This document shows, one piece after another, positions 45,531 to 58,658 of a stretch of DNA of 64,000 nt (position 1 is the first letter of the stretch; the number at the start of each line of letters is the position of its first letter). A program made the translations under genes and the position numbers. The notes under the pieces were generated by a model. It did no database searches. It saw only the letters and a program-made list of their open reading frames with translations, and was not told where the DNA came from. Source of the DNA: Agrostemma githago (taxonomy: Eukaryota; Streptophyta; Magnoliopsida; Caryophyllales; Caryophyllaceae). The stretch lies in assembly GCA_958450325.1 (NCBI GenBank), contig OY288251.1, positions 17,110,976 through 17,174,975 on the forward strand. Direction: 5' to 3'.

Positions 45531-48500
45531 TGTAACACCCGCTATTTTCCTAGCATTTTTATACTTACCGTTATGACTCTGTCATAATTCTGTCACATTT
45601 CGGCCTTGCGTTACATTTTTTTCCAAGCTTTATTTTCATTTTTGAGTTTAATGATATTTATTTTTATTTTAAAAGATTTTAATTCTTTTAAATCTATTTA
45701 TTTGATTTTCTTCGTAAACTATTTATTTTTCCGCGAGGAATTTTATTTCTCTATGAATTAACGTATTTAAGCTCGGATTTAAGTTATTCTTTTTTCTACA
45801 AATGTCAAAACATATTTTTATAATATTTTCAACTAGTAAATATTTTTATTTACGAAAATTTAGCCATTAATGATTTTATTGCGAAGTTTCGTAAATAATT
45901 ATTTTTTAAAATGCCTTTAACTATTTTACGATTATACTTTTTTTTATCAACTTACAAATTATTTGAGACCTTTTCCTCATATTTTGGACCGACAAAGCTT
46001 CTTGTCACAATTTTACTACGTTTTATTAATACGATTCATTTTGTTACGTAAACCGAAAAGATATGATTATTTTCCTTCTCATTTAATTGTTGCATTATTG
46101 CTCAAACTCTTCAACTCCCTCTTAACCTCATTTGGCCGGTCACCTTGATGATACCACATCGGATTCCTCAAATTATTTATTCTCATTTAACCTTTAGTAA
46201 CCTCCCAACTCTTTTACATTCATTTCTCATAAAAATCATTCAACACCCTATTTCCTTCTCCCTTCCTTGGACTTGACATTTCTGTTTTTTCAAAACCTAA
46301 TTTTGCTTCATTTTCGAGTCATAATCGTCTCATCTTTATCGTCAAATTAATCCTCTTTCCGTGCCAATCGTAAGGTAATAATCGATGTGGTTTTCAATCA
46401 TTATTTACCTTGATTTTATTAGTTTTTCTCATGCTATTTTTCTGCCATGGTTTCGTGTATGGTAGGTTTTGTGAACGATCCTGAGGTCGACGAGTATATT
46501 ATCGATTCCGATTTGGACTAGAGGTAACGTCGATGTTACTCGATATTTCGTGATTTTAATTGTGTAGTTGCATGTATATATTTATATTTCATTTTTGACA
46601 ATATATGTATGTCATATAATCTGGAAAATTTTTAAAAGTTAAAAATATGCATGTTTCGGTATTTTTATCGCTTTTACGAGATTAACGATTAAATTGTTGT
46701 ATTAATTTGTAAAATCGTAATATTCGGCCTAAACTTGAATATATGATTATATTCTGTAAAAAAATGAAGTTTTTAATGTTTTTTAATAATTTGGTATTTT
46801 TCTGATATTTTTGATATCGATTATTGAATTTTTACCGTTTACGAACAAACACGATTAAAAACCGATTATTATTTCTAGCACTTAAACATTTTATTTTAAT
46901 ATAAAATTTGATGTGGATAATATTTCTGACGAAAAGTCAATTTCTGAATTTTTTCATAATATTTCAGAATTGTTAAGTGGGTGAATTAATTAATCACTTT
47001 AAATCATCGTTTATCGTTAAAACCGTGTTTGTCGTTTAAATTCTCGATTTCTGGTCTTTTGTTTAAATTTGGAAAAAAATAGTAGTTTCGGGAAAATCAT
47101 TATTTTTAAGTTTAATAATAGTTTTTGGATATTAATACTTAAATCGTTTTGTAATTACTATTTTTATTAATTGTTATTGTCGAGATTAGACTGTTAACGA
47201 GAAAAACCCTTTAAAAACCGTGTTTAAGGATTCTGGAAAATTCTTTTTTCTGAACAGAACGTCCAAAAACTTATTTTGGCTATTTTACGTAATTTTTGTA
47301 CTATTTATTAAAGTCTTTAATTAATAGTAATGATTTTTGGACAAAATTACGATTTATCGTTAAAATGCTTCGTCTTACCTAAAAGAATTATTTTTCCAGC
47401 AATTTTGAAAATATTTAAATATGAAACTTTGAGAGTTAAATCACCCCCTTATCATATTCTAAATTTGTTTAATGATTTAAATTAAAGAAAAGATGTTAAA
47501 AGATTTAATTTGACATTTGCCGTAATATCTTATCTATGCTTGTTTTGTCGAAACTATTAATAAAAAAGGAATTTTTGTATTATAAATTTTGGAAACACCC
47601 TAATTATTAGTACTAAAGTTTTAAGACATTTTTAATCATTTTATAAACACTTGTATGATATTCAATAATTTCATAAACCCATTTATCCTTATTTTGGAAA
47701 TTAATATTGTTAAGGCCGAAAGTATTAGTTTTATAAATCTATATCTTTTACTAAAAATGTTTTATTAGTATGAACTAATATTTTTGCTATTTTGATATGA
47801 TGTTATTTTTGTAAAGTTTCTAAATATAGAAGTTTCCTAAAATAGAAAGTTTCCTCTTTTGGAAGGCGATCTGTTTTCCCTTTTTGTTCTCTTATTATTT
47901 ACAATGATTATATCCTTTTGTATATCGATAATGGCTTTGTTTTGGGAGTTATGGAATAAGGACAAGTGTGGGGTTAGAGTAATATAGTCTGAGATGTACG
48001 TTTTTGCCATCAACTGCAAGGCTGATGTGTCTTTATGGGGCACATTGGTTGTTGAACTGAGCGTAGTTTGTGTTCAGGAGAGTGTGCATTGTGCCCTTAA
48101 ACTTAGATATCGCATCGTGTAAGCCGCGTCGGGTTGAACTGGAAATGGTTTGTATCCAGGAGGAGTGTATACTACTTAAACCAGGATCTCGCTGCACGCA
48201 TTCCTGTTATAGTTGAGTTGCCTAGTTAGAGACTGGATTCTGTTATGAGTTAAGTCCACAGTTCTCGAAACTATTTTCCAGTATTATCCTAGTGAAAGTC
48301 TAGCTTTGTGTACACTGATCGAATTTCCATAACGCCATTTTGACTATTTTTATTATTATCAATATAATTTTGATTTGAAGGTTGGCAAATATTTTATGTT
48401 TTCTTCGGAAAACTCATTTTTATTATATTGTTTCGTTACGTGAAGTTTTTCACTGAAAGCTTATTTTCCTTATAATCTTTTATTGATTTTCATTTTTACT

Positions 48501-48848
48501 ATTTTTCTATAGTAGTAATTACAGTTTTAAAATCCCGTTATACGGCTGGGAGAACGTTGACGTTGCTCCCCACTAATTGTGGCTGTTATGTTTTAACATG
48601 GCAGGTATACGTGTTTCCGGGTGTGGGCTAGCGAGCAGTTTAGATCCTGCTTGTTTATTTTAATAATTAAGTCTTATGGATTGTTCAAACCCCTTTTATG
48701 GATTGTTTTAAATTTTGGCCATTTTTATTCATGGCTTATTGTTTGACTTTACCATTTTAATTTACTAAGACATAGTTACAGTGTGTTTTAATCCCGACTC
48801 TACAGTGTTTCCGCCACTGTATCGCGTTAGAATTTCTAGGGGATTACA
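45531..48848 (+). mobile_element. 3.3-kb solo LTR inserted in Athila
   Basis: The element starts TGTAACACCCGC and ends GGGGATTACA (TG...CA), flanked by GCTC at 45527-45530 and 48849-48852, an apparent 4-bp TSD. There is no coding sequence. TGTAACACCC is a frequent start of long chromovirus-type (for example Tekay) Ty3 LTRs, but I cannot assign the family. The interior is AT-rich with a GC-richer part around 48050-48250 and 48540-48640. Confidence 0.65.
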
Positions 48849-51119
48849 GCTCTGTCCCTTCAACTCACGTTGGAATACCTATGAGGTAAGGTACTTCAAT
48901 GCAAGGCAAGTTGGGTCTTGCTCAAAATGGTGGATGCGACTAAACACACCAAAAACAAATAAAACGAAAGAATAGATGCATCCAAAGCAAAAATAAAACA
49001 CCGAATTCCTCATCGAGATGACGGAGAAGACACCGATTACTTACCTAAAACAATCATAAACTTACCAAGATAAATCACCCACGTAGACAAGGACCAAAGC
49101 CTAATAGTATGACATTAAGCAATAAAGATGTTGATGACTTAGCTAGGTCCTCATAATCTTCTAAAGGGGTACGACGGGGTGTTAAATGGAGTAGAAAAGG
49201 CGAACCATGAAGTTGTTCGACACTGAAGGTAGGTGCAATCCCGCTCTCTTTGGCTAAGGCCAACAGGGTCGTTCCAAACTCGAATTGCCTAAGTTAGCCC
49301 AAACAAAAAGTAGAGAAGTGTTTACAATTTTGTGGTGGATCGACTAATCACCGCTATCTTCCTTCCTTGGGACTCAGTCCTCTATTAGGCATTTCACGAA
49401 AAATCGATCAAAGAGCTTTTTTTTTATTTTGAAGGAGATGTTTTTGATGATACGGTTTTGATTGATACTCCTTTTCTCTCCTTTCGTTTTCATATTTTTG
49501 TGCCCTTTTCTCTTGCTTCAGTTTGCCCTTTTTTGGCCTTTTTTGATGTGGTTCGAAACCAAGTTTGGAGGTTTATTTTTGTGCAAACTTATTGTGGTGA
49601 TGTATAGGGGGAGGAAAAATAGGTAACCGAGAACGCGCGTCATTCCCGGATAACCCACAAAAAGGCGAAGAAAATTAGGACTAAAGGTGCAATGGTCATT
49701 CAAGCAAGGTCACCTAGAAAACGGGATGCGGGAACCAAGGCCTAACTCCTCCATGGGTGGTCAAGGTGGTCAAGTGCAAACCCCGAACTAAACCTCTAGT
49801 AGAAAAGGTGGACTCAAGCTAAAGGATCAACAAGTTCATTCATTTGAAGTCATTCTACTAGATTAAGGTCCAAAGTCTACAATGAGTTATCTACAATGGA
49901 ATGTAAACTCTTGTAATAAGTTCGTAATCGGGTTTTCGATAAAATTTAGTCCTAGACACACTATACAAAAGCAAAAAGAACACAAGAAGAAGAAAAAGCA
50001 AATAAAAGAAAACACAAGTAAAGTCATGCACTCCATACTCCATCGACATTCAAGCATAAAATCAACCACAACACCCAAAATGCTCATCTCTTTGAGAGCC
50101 TCCCAATAGCAACAACCTAACTCCTCTACAAGAGTAAAGAATAAAGCTAAGAGGAAAGAAGTTACCTAGCGGGTTGCTTCCATAATCTCTTCAACTTGTG
50201 CTACCGAGGTAGTGGTTATCCTATAAGAGCGGAGGACAAGACTATACAAGGGACACGAAAACCTAAAAAAAATGAGAAAAGAAAAGGGAAGAGGAAAATA
50301 TTTTTGGTTTTTAGAATTTTTCAAATTTTTATGGTTTTTGAAAGGTTTTTGAAAAATCAAAGATAGTAAATCTCTCTCCCACATTAAAAATGTACATTTT
50401 TCTCAATGGACAAGTAGGGGAAGATCGAAAAAAATGGAAAAAGAAAAATAAGAATTTTTTTTTTGGATTTTAATGATTTTTCAAATGTTTTTGGGATTTT
50501 TCAAAAAATTTGGGAAAAAGAAAATAAATGAAAAGAAAGCGATAAAAGGGTGGCGGGCCTAGGTGTAATCACGTCACCTAGACCCTAGCCAAGTGGCTAA
50601 GAAACCAAAAATGAAATAGAAGAAAATAAATTAAAAGAAAATGGAGAAAAATTGGCATAGGTGCAATCACATCACCTAGCCCGGATTGAGTACAAATAGG
50701 AAAAATTTGAAAAGAATGAAAAGAATTTGGATTTTCAAATTGGTCAATGGCGTAATCACATCGCCTAAAGACCAGGAGCAATACCAAGGCTGCTTCGACC
50801 GTAACAATCGATGGGACAGCTTGCAAAATTTTGTTAGAGATATAAATCAATCAAAATGATAATGATAACGGAACCAGTACCGGAAATAACCCAAGGACAA
50901 ACAATTATAGACTCAAAAAGACTCACCTACCCAACCCACACACACACACACACCCAGCACACTACCTACCGACTCCGGGAGAGGGTCTAGTCTGAAGGAT
51001 CACCTCCATACGATGGGCTAGGAGACCCATAGTAATAGGGAATACCCTCGGAGGATGGCTCGGGAGAAAACTCGTTAGGACCGTCGCTAAGCAAGAGGGC
51101 ATAGTCAGACTCAATCTCA
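48849..51119 (-). other. Athila 3' non-coding region
   Basis: This lies between the inserted LTR and the Athila-specific ORF. There is no convincing coding region. It contains purine-rich and TTTTTC-rich stretches (49420-50520), repeated GTAATCACATCGCCTA-like phrases (about 50565, 50667, 50752) and a short (AC)n at 50937-50952. Long non-coding segments before the 3' LTR are usual in Athila. Confidence 0.5.
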
Positions 51120-51704
51120 CAAAGGTCCTAGATCGTACAACCTTCGGGCAATGTGTGGTCCCAATTGTGGTGAACGAGGATGGTGGTTCGGTGTGTGTTG
51201 GGGACGATTAATGCTTGTCCACGGCTTGTATAGACGATGTGCTGATGGGGTACATGAAAAATCCAAGTAGGGAAATAAGTCTCCTCAAGCCAAATGAAAC
51301 TATCTAGCGGGGTGAGATGGTCGGTCGAATATCCCAATTTGTTAGCTATTACCGTGACAAGACCTCCACAATCTAAGGAGGGGCGCGAAGCCGAACTTAT
51401 GAATAGTCGAACGATGAGGTTTGCCGAATAGTCTAAATTTGATTGCTCTAGGTGTGGTCAAGTTGTTGAGGGCAAAGGTTCCTAAGAACTCACAGGTTAA
51501 GTCTTTGTAGGTAAAGTTCGCAAGGCTAAGGAGTTCACTAGTTCTGGATCGTTACGATAACTCTTTAATATCGTCAACGATACCCAAATTTGTCATTGTG
51601 GGCCACCTAGTACTCTGAAAGATCTTTTCAGAGAAGGCACGAGCCAAAGATGTATTAAGACAAGGTAAATTAGTAGATTTAGAAGATTTAGAAGTTGAAG
51701 CCAT
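51120..51704 (-). pseudogene. Athila ORF-1 family-like protein remnant
   Basis: On the minus strand from the ATG at 51704: a serine-rich start, then LARAFSEKIFQSTRWP, then the EFLGTF motif and a FRLFGK-like block, then a degenerate C-terminal part to about 51120. The pattern (an R-W motif, then EFL-TF, then FRL-G) is that of the PF03078-type protein encoded downstream of pol in Athila elements, a region sometimes called env-like. A stop after DDIKELS and further frameshifts disable it. Its function is not known and no membrane segment is visible. Confidence 0.6.
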
Positions 51705-52049
51705 ACCTTGTGTACGAGCGGCTCATCTTGCCTTTGTCTCCATGATGATAGATTTGCAAGATTGTTCCGAAAACCTTAGCTTCACCTCTTCAAAAACCCA
51801 AAAATAATCACCAATGTGGATGGAATGGAGGTATGAATGTGGTTGGGGTATGAAAGGTGGTGTTTTAATGATATGAGGAGTGATAAGGTGAAAGAAAGTG
51901 AGTGAAGGTGATATAAATAATGGTGTATGAGGAGGGAAAGGAAAGTTTGAAAAGTAGATTTTGAATTTTTGGTGTTTGTGTTTTGGAGGGAAAGCTATTT
52001 GGGAAGGAGGGAATTGAATTTGTAGTGAGTAAAGGGTGAGTAGGTGATC

Positions 52050-52400
52050 CGGCCCATGTCGTCGGGTGAAATTTCACCGGTCTTGCACCATCGGGTGAAG
52101 TTTCACCCGACGGGTTTTTTTCGTGAAAATCCGATTCTGCAAAATTTTACCGTCGGGTGAAATTCTCATCGAGCGAAGTTTCGCCCGACGGTTTCCGGAC
52201 AATTCTGGCAGTTTTGGCAAATTCTGGGATTTTTTCGTAGGGCGAAGTTTCGCCTGGTCAAAATCTCATCGGGTGAATTTCACCCAACGGAAACTCTTCA
52301 GCAAATCGAGCGGCGTGGCAAAATCCCATCGGGTGAAATTTCACCCGACGGAAAACCTTCAATAATCTCACCAGGCGAAGTTTCGCCCGGCGGTCTTGTA
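52050..52400. repeat. Internal array of LTR-type palindromes in Athila
   Basis: Seven or more units (GGGTGAAATTTCACCG, GGTGAAGTTTCACCCGACGG, GCGAAGTTTCGCCCG and similar) lie between integrase and the Athila ORF. They are the same palindromes as in the LTR arrays but outside any LTR, and the non-symmetric centre (AAGTTT) is inverted relative to the LTR arrays. Confidence 0.85.
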
Positions 52401-52589
52401 AGCTCAATTTTTCCGCCTTGCCTTTTCATGGCTCTTCAATAATCACCTAAAGTTCCAAATAATGACACGACTCACATTACATAATCACCCAAAGCTTGAT
52501 CTTCATCCAAAAATATGCTCCAAGATGAAATCCAAGTTCATTCATCCACTCAAAAGCAAACAAAACTAACAAACACAAAGAATATGGTA

Positions 52590-54511
52590 CATATTTACAA
52601 GGTGGTTGTTGAGGATACCACCAAACCTACTTCAATTTGAGAAGAGGATTGAACAACGCTCCCAACCGGGAGCTCACCAACTTTCACGGTAGCAAAGGTC
52701 TCACGAATGTGACCGGCATGGTAAATCTTCAAGCGTTGCCCATTAACCATAAATTTTCTGGTTTCCGGGCTAGAGATCTCAATTCATCCATATGGTTACC
52801 CCTTGGTCACTTCGAATGGACCCGACCATTTCGATTTCAACTTACCGGGAAAAAGCTTAAAACAAGAGTTGAAGAGTGATACCTTATCGTCAACAGAGAA
52901 GTCTTTACGAAGTATTCTAGAATCGTGCCATTTGCGTGTTCGCTCCTTGTAGATCTTCGAATTTTCGTAAGCTTCAAGTCTTAACTCTTCTAATTCTTAT
53001 AGTTGGAGAAGGCAATTATCTTCGACAACATTCTCGTCAAAGTTTAGCTCTTTAATAGCCCAATTTGCTTTGTGTTCTAATTCCACCGGTAAATGACAAG
53101 CTTTGCCATACACAAGTCGATAAGGAATGGTTCCAATCGGCGCTTTATAGACCGTTCTCAATGCCCAAAGGGCGTCATTCAACTTCAATGACCAATCATT
53201 TCAATGTGTATTTACAACTTTTTCCAAAATTCCTTTGATTTGACGGTCGGAGATCTCGGCTTGCCCATTTGATTGAGGGTGGTAGGCTAAGGACATCTTG
53301 TGGGTGATACCATATTTCTGAAGAAGGTGTTCGAAAGTATCCTTCCTAATATGAGAGCCTATATCGCTAATTGTGGCTCTAGGCATACTAAATCTCGAGA
53401 AAATTACGTTCTTGAAAAGCTTAATTACCACCTTGGAATCATTGCTAGGGGAAGCTACGGCCTCGATCCACTTTGAGACATGGTCAACCGCGACTAGGAT
53501 GTATTTGTTGCCGAAGGAAGATGTGAATGGACCCATGAAGTCAAGGCCCCAGACGTCGAACAATTCAATCTCTAGGATGGGTTGAAGGGGCATCTCATTC
53601 CTTCTCGTTATCTCGCCACATCTTTGGCAAGCATCGCATGTAAGAATGAAAGCTCTAATGTCCTTAAACATGGAAAGCCACCAAAACCCTCTTTGGAGGA
53701 CCTTGGCAATTGTCTTTTGGTTGGCCAAGTGTCCACCATAAGATGACGAGTGGAGGTGCTTCATAATATTAAATCCTTCATCGGCTGTGACACATCGTCG
53801 GTAAATGTCATCTATGCACCGGCGGAACAAATAGGGCTCATCCCAATAATAGCGTCGGGCTTCATAACGTAGTTTCTTCCTCTTTTGCTTTGAATAATCG
53901 TCCGGAATATAATGAGACACTAAGAAATTGACGATATCTGCATACCAAGGTGTAATAGTTTCAATGACCATCAACGATTCGTCTATCATCGCTTCATTGA
54001 TGGGTACACCATCATCTTCATTACCACTTCCACTAACCGCTAGTCTACTAAGATGATTCGCTACCAAATTCTTTAATTCGGCTTTGTCTCTAATTTCGAT
54101 ATCAAATTCTTGTAGAAGGAGAACCCATCGAAAGAGTCGGAATTTTATCTTCTTTTTGGACATGATATAACGAATCGCCGCATGGTCGGTGTGAATAATG
54201 ACTTCGGAACCGGTAACATATGTTCGAAATTTCTCCATGGCATAGACAACGGCTAGCATTTCCTTTTCGGTTGTGGTATATCTCGATTGGGCTTCATCAA
54301 GGGTCTTACTTGCATAGTATATCACATGTAGCTTCTTGTCTACTCGTTGGCCTAGAACGGCACCAACGGAAAAATCGGAAGCATCGCACATGATCTCAAA
54401 TTGAAGATTCCAATCGGGTGCTTTGATAATTGGATCGGTGGTGAGAGCGGTCTTTATCCTGCAAAAGGCCTCAAGACACAACTCATCAAACACAAAAGGC
54501 GCATCTTTCAT
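52590..54511 (-). pseudogene. Athila pol: RNase H and integrase
   Basis: In sense: the end of the RT thumb, RNase H with CDASDFSVGAVL, YTTTEKEMLAVVYA and HTDHAAIRY (54420-54080), then integrase. The H2C2 zinc motif has GGHLANQKT and CDACQRC (about 53740-53625). The core has D in VWGLDFMGPF, D in ISDIGSH (GG replaced by IG) and E in SNGQAEISDRQ (about 53560-53240). A stop at 53201 is followed by core C-terminal sequence (53188-52997, YGKACHLPVELEH). The C-terminal domain is at about 52900-52600 (LFPGKLKSKWSGPF, NGQRLK). It is broken but clearly in order. Confidence 0.88.
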
Positions 54512-54537
54512 AAGTAAAGGCTTGTCAATCTTAGAAA

Positions 54538-55281
54538 AGTCTTTAATGAACCGCCTATAAAAGCCGGCGTGACCTAGAAATTCCTCACCCCTTTGACATT
54601 AGTTGGGGGTGGCAAGTTCTCTATCACGAAGACTTTAGCCTTATCTACTTCGACTCCTTTATTAGAAATAATATGACCGAGGACTACACCTTGTTTGACC
54701 ATAAAGTGACATTTCTCCCAATTTAAAACGAGTCTATACCCTTCACATCGAGCTAACACTTTATCAAGATGATTAAGGCAAGAATTAAAAGATGTACCAT
54801 GGACACTAAAGTCATCCATAAAAACTTCCGTGGATTTTTCAATAAAATCGGAGAAAATTGCCATCATACAACTTTGAAACGTTCCCGACGCATTACACAA
54901 TCCGAATGGCATCCTTCGGTAAGCATAGGTGTCATATGGACATGCGAAGGTGGTGTTCTCTTGGTCATCGGGGTGAATGGGAATTTGAAGAAATCCCGAA
55001 TGACCATCGAGGAAACAAAAATAAGAATGATGCGCTAATCGTTCAAGCACTTGATCAATAAAGGGAAGAGGGAAATGGTCTTTGATGGTGGCCATGTTCA
55101 AATTTCGAAAGTCTATACACATGCGCCAACCGGTAATAATCCTAGTAGAAATCGATTCACCCTTTTCTCCTTTCACAACCGTCATTCCTCCCTTTTTCGG
55201 CACAACTTGTACGGGACTAACCAATTTACTTCCGGTTATAGGGTATATAATGTTAGCCTCATACAACTTGTGGACTTCCAC
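54538..55281 (-). pseudogene. Athila pol: reverse transcriptase
   Basis: The RT palm shows VSPVQVVPKKGGMT, GWRMCIDFRNLN, FLDGHSGF (first catalytic Asp) and FMDDFSVHG (catalytic pair) in sense from 55281. The last two motifs are characteristic of the Athila lineage. The frame breaks near 54574 just after NVKGVRNF, where a one-base shift leads into the RNase H frame, and upstream near 55281 where another shift links it to the protease segment. Confidence 0.9.
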
Positions 55282-56140
55282 ATGACAACCTCTTTCATGG
55301 TGGGGTTCAACCGGCGTTGACCCCCAACCAAAGGGCGGTGGTCATCATCAAGGACGATGATCCTATGTATGCAAACATTTGGACTTATGCCTTGGAGGTC
55401 ATCAATGCTATACCCAATGGCCTTTTTGTGTTTTCTCAAAACAACCAAAAGTTTTTCCAACTGAGGACCAACAAGTGTGGCATTGACGATAATGGGATAA
55501 CTAGTTCCTTCAAGGAAGACATATTTGAGAGAAGAGGGGAGTGGCTTAAGTTCAAGATTAAGGGTAGAGGGTACCATACTTTTACCCACCGGTAGTGGTT
55601 CTACCTCTTCTTCATGTATGATCGCTTCTTTAAGAGGTGGGGAATCAAGTGGTTCCTCTTCTTTCTTGTCATCATCTATCAAGCTACACTCAACCAAACT
55701 ATCAATAACTTCAATGGAATACATTTGTTCAATCATTGGTTGTTTAAGAGCTTGAGAAAGGGAAAACTCTACCGATTTGTTCCCTATGTTAAATGATAAC
55801 TTTACATTCTTAACATCAACTATAGTACCACCGGTAGCCGTGAATGGTCGACCTAAGATAATGGAGGTAATAGTGTCTTCGGGCATGTCCATGACAACAA
55901 AGTCGGAGGGAATGAAAAACTTGCCAACTTGTACGAGTACATCCTCAAGTATCCCAAGTGGGTACTTGACGGACCTATCCGCAAGTTGAATCGACATGCT
56001 AGTGGGTCTCATCTCCCCCACACTAAGTCTTTTGGCAATTGAATAGGGTAACAAACTAACACTAGCCCCTAGGTAACAGAAAGCTCGGTTAACAATAACA
56101 TTTCCAACCGACAAGGGATGGAGAAGCTACCGGGGTCATC
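55236..56140 (-). pseudogene. Athila pol: protease and linker
   Basis: In sense from 56114: a retroviral-type aspartic protease with CYLGASVSLLPYSI, where the catalytic Asp of the usual C-D-L-G-A-S is Tyr, then MDMPEDTITSIILGRPF and ATGGTIVDVK. The linker to RT follows, with LKPLPSSLKYVFLEG. Loss of the catalytic Asp would abolish cleavage. Upstream (56140-56500) the frame-shifted end of gag is recognisable. Confidence 0.83.
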
Positions 56141-58534
56141 TAGTTTCTTTGGCATTTGATTCATAAGAATGGCACTACATTGTGCCGTAAGAGGGACACA
56201 TTATTTATCTTCTATGGTTCTCTTTTTAGTCAAAACTTCTTTCAAAAACATAGAATAAAGAGGCATTTGAGAAATTACCTCGATGAAGGGTAAAGCTACC
56301 TCCACTTTCTTCAACATATCCACAAAACGGCTAAATTGAGCACTCCCCTTATGTGGCTTAGCTCATTCGGGAAAAGGCAATGGTGGCACAAAAGTGGGAG
56401 GCGGTGGAACATTGGATTCTTCTTCTTCTTCTTCGGCTAAACGTTCCGCCTCTTTTCTTTTTGCTTCTTCCGCTTCCATTTGCTCCTTTTTCTTTCTTCT
56501 AAGTTCTCATAATTTTCTTTGTTCAATCTCCGCATTTTCACGAATATCAAACTCCGCTTGTATTCCCCGGTTTTGTTTGGGGGAAGTGGGAGATGTGGCT
56601 TGCGGTGGACTTTGTTGATTGACTTTGGTTGTGGTGCTTTTGGTGTTCAAGTTCAAGTTCTTATATGGGCCCTCAAGTTCTTTGCCACCTCTCAAAATGA
56701 CGGCATTTGCTCGGTGTGGAGGGTCTCTTGCGTTTTGGGGTTGCCCGGGCAAACCATGGGGTGGATGAATTGGGGCGGCTAAGGCTTTTGTTGCTTCTTG
56801 TGATTCCCAAACCTTTAGCCATGCTTTGGTGTCTAGATTCTCACTCCATAAGTCCCCAATGGCTCTTTGAAAATCATTAGTGTTATCCCAAGGACCTCCT
56901 CCTTGACCATATTGAAAATTACTTGATTGGCCATAAGATTGAGAGGGTTGATCGTATGATTGTTGATTGTAACCTTGATTACCTTGTAAATTACCTTGGA
57001 ACCCTTGATTGTATCCATGATTGAAATTGTTCTCTTGTTGATTTTGTTGATTATGGTAATTGTTATAATTGTTGGGAACATGGAAGTTACCTTCTTGTTG
57101 ATTGAAGTTACTCCTTTGGTGAGGAGGCAAATATGGAGGCATTTTTGGAGGACCTTGATTAAAGGGCATTTGTTAACTTTGATTGAAAGGCCTCGGTTGA
57201 CTCCCTTGGGCACGTGGCATCGGGTTTTGAACATTTTGATTCTCATTAGAAAAGTTGGGATGAAACCTTGTGCCAGCATTGGAAGTATTAGAATAGGGAT
57301 CAAATTGAGGTCTTTACCCATACACTTGAATAGCTTGCACTTCATTTAGCTCTTCTAAATAAGTTTCTTCATTTAGAATACAAGAGCTAGAATCACGGCC
57401 ATAATTGCCACAATGCTCACATTGAACTTCCCATATTATTTTTTGTTTAGATGGTGACGGATGCCTTGTTGGAACACTCCCCTGAATTTGGTACATACCT
57501 CTAGGAGTTGGTTTGGAATTCATGGCATCCATTCTCTTTGTCAATTCTTCAACTTTTGCTTCAAGTTTCAATTCATTAGAACTCTTAGAAGAATTCACTT
57601 CACCTTTCTTCCTAAAATCCCTCGATTGACCCACTCTAGAATCACTCCTTGTCATCTTTTCAATAAGACTTTTAGATGCCTCATCGGTACGAGAAGAGAA
57701 ATCTCCTCCGGCAGCCGAGTTAAGGTTTTCCTTGGTTCTCGATGAAAGGGTGTTGTAAAATGTTCGGGTTGTTAGCCAATCGGGTATTCCATGGTGAGGA
57801 CATTTGCGCAATAAATCTCTAAATCTTTCCCAAGCCTCGCTTAGGCTTTCAAATTCATCTTGCTTGAAAGTTTGTATCTCCATGTGATATTGATTAGTCT
57901 TTGACGGTGGATAGTATTTTTACAAGAAGGCCTTGGATAATTGATCCCATGCGGTAAATGTGTTATCGGGATGGCCATGAAGCCATCTTCGAGCTGCATC
58001 TCTCAATGTCTTAGGGAATAATAATCGGTGTAATTGGCATGATGTTAGCCCATTTAGACGGGCCCCGACTAATTTCTCTTTGAATGATACAATATTGCTC
58101 TTGGGCATCTTCTTGGGAAAACCATGAAAGGTGTCATGTTGAACCGCATTTGTTAAAGAAGCTTTTAATTTATAATTCTCGAAAATTTCCCCAAAATCAA
58201 CCGGTGATGGGGTCTCTTCATATGTAAGTTGGGAATGGGATCCTAAGGTCGCCATTGGTTGAATTGGTGGTGGTAGATTTGGAGGGGTTTGATTTTGATT
58301 TTGTTGTGGAGTTCTTGGTGATGGTGGGGTTGATGGTGAATTTTGTGAAGTAGAAGATGTAGAAGGGTTATTTTGTGTAAGAGGTGTATGTGGTAGAATG
58401 GAATTTTGATTGGGTGGTGATAGTGAAGGATGTGGAATGATAGTGGTTGAGTTATTACCCCGAAATCATAAAGCTCTAAATGTCCTCTCCGGCTCCGGAT
58501 CAAACCACAAGGGCGATAAAGGATTCCTGGGCAT
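56140..58534 (-). pseudogene. Athila gag
   Basis: The start ATG at 58534 opens a Pro/Gln-rich N-terminus in which the Athila phrase PEPERTFRAL is followed by a stop (about 58470). The capsid-like retrotransposon gag domain lies at 58130-57700 (RRWLHGHPDNTFTAWDQL, then LSEAWERFRDLLRKCPHHG, TFYNTL). A CEHCGN zinc-knuckle remnant is near 57420, then a Gln/Asn-rich stretch (57170-56870) and a Glu/Lys-rich tail to about 56370 (SQMPLYSMFLKEVL near 56240). Three or more frameshifts break it. The start is chosen for its position 105 bp after the PBS. Confidence 0.85.
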
Positions 58535-58639
58535 AAACTAACAGTAAGTATCCTAGAACCTATCGGTACTAGGGAAGAGGGAAAAATAAAATTAAAGCAA
58601 TTAACCAAACACAATAAACTAAAACTCAATTAACTAGTT

Positions 58640-58658
58640 GTTCCCCTGCAACGCGCCA
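58640..58658 (-). other. Athila primer binding site (tRNA-Asp type)
   Basis: The minus strand reads TGGCGCGTTGCAGGGGAAC two bases after the LTR end. It differs from the Athila tRNA-Asp PBS, TGGCGCCGTTGCCGGGG, by one missing and one changed base. Confidence 0.8.

Noticed and set aside
50937..50952. (AC)n microsatellite as a feature of interest
   Set aside because: Very short, with nothing unusual about it.
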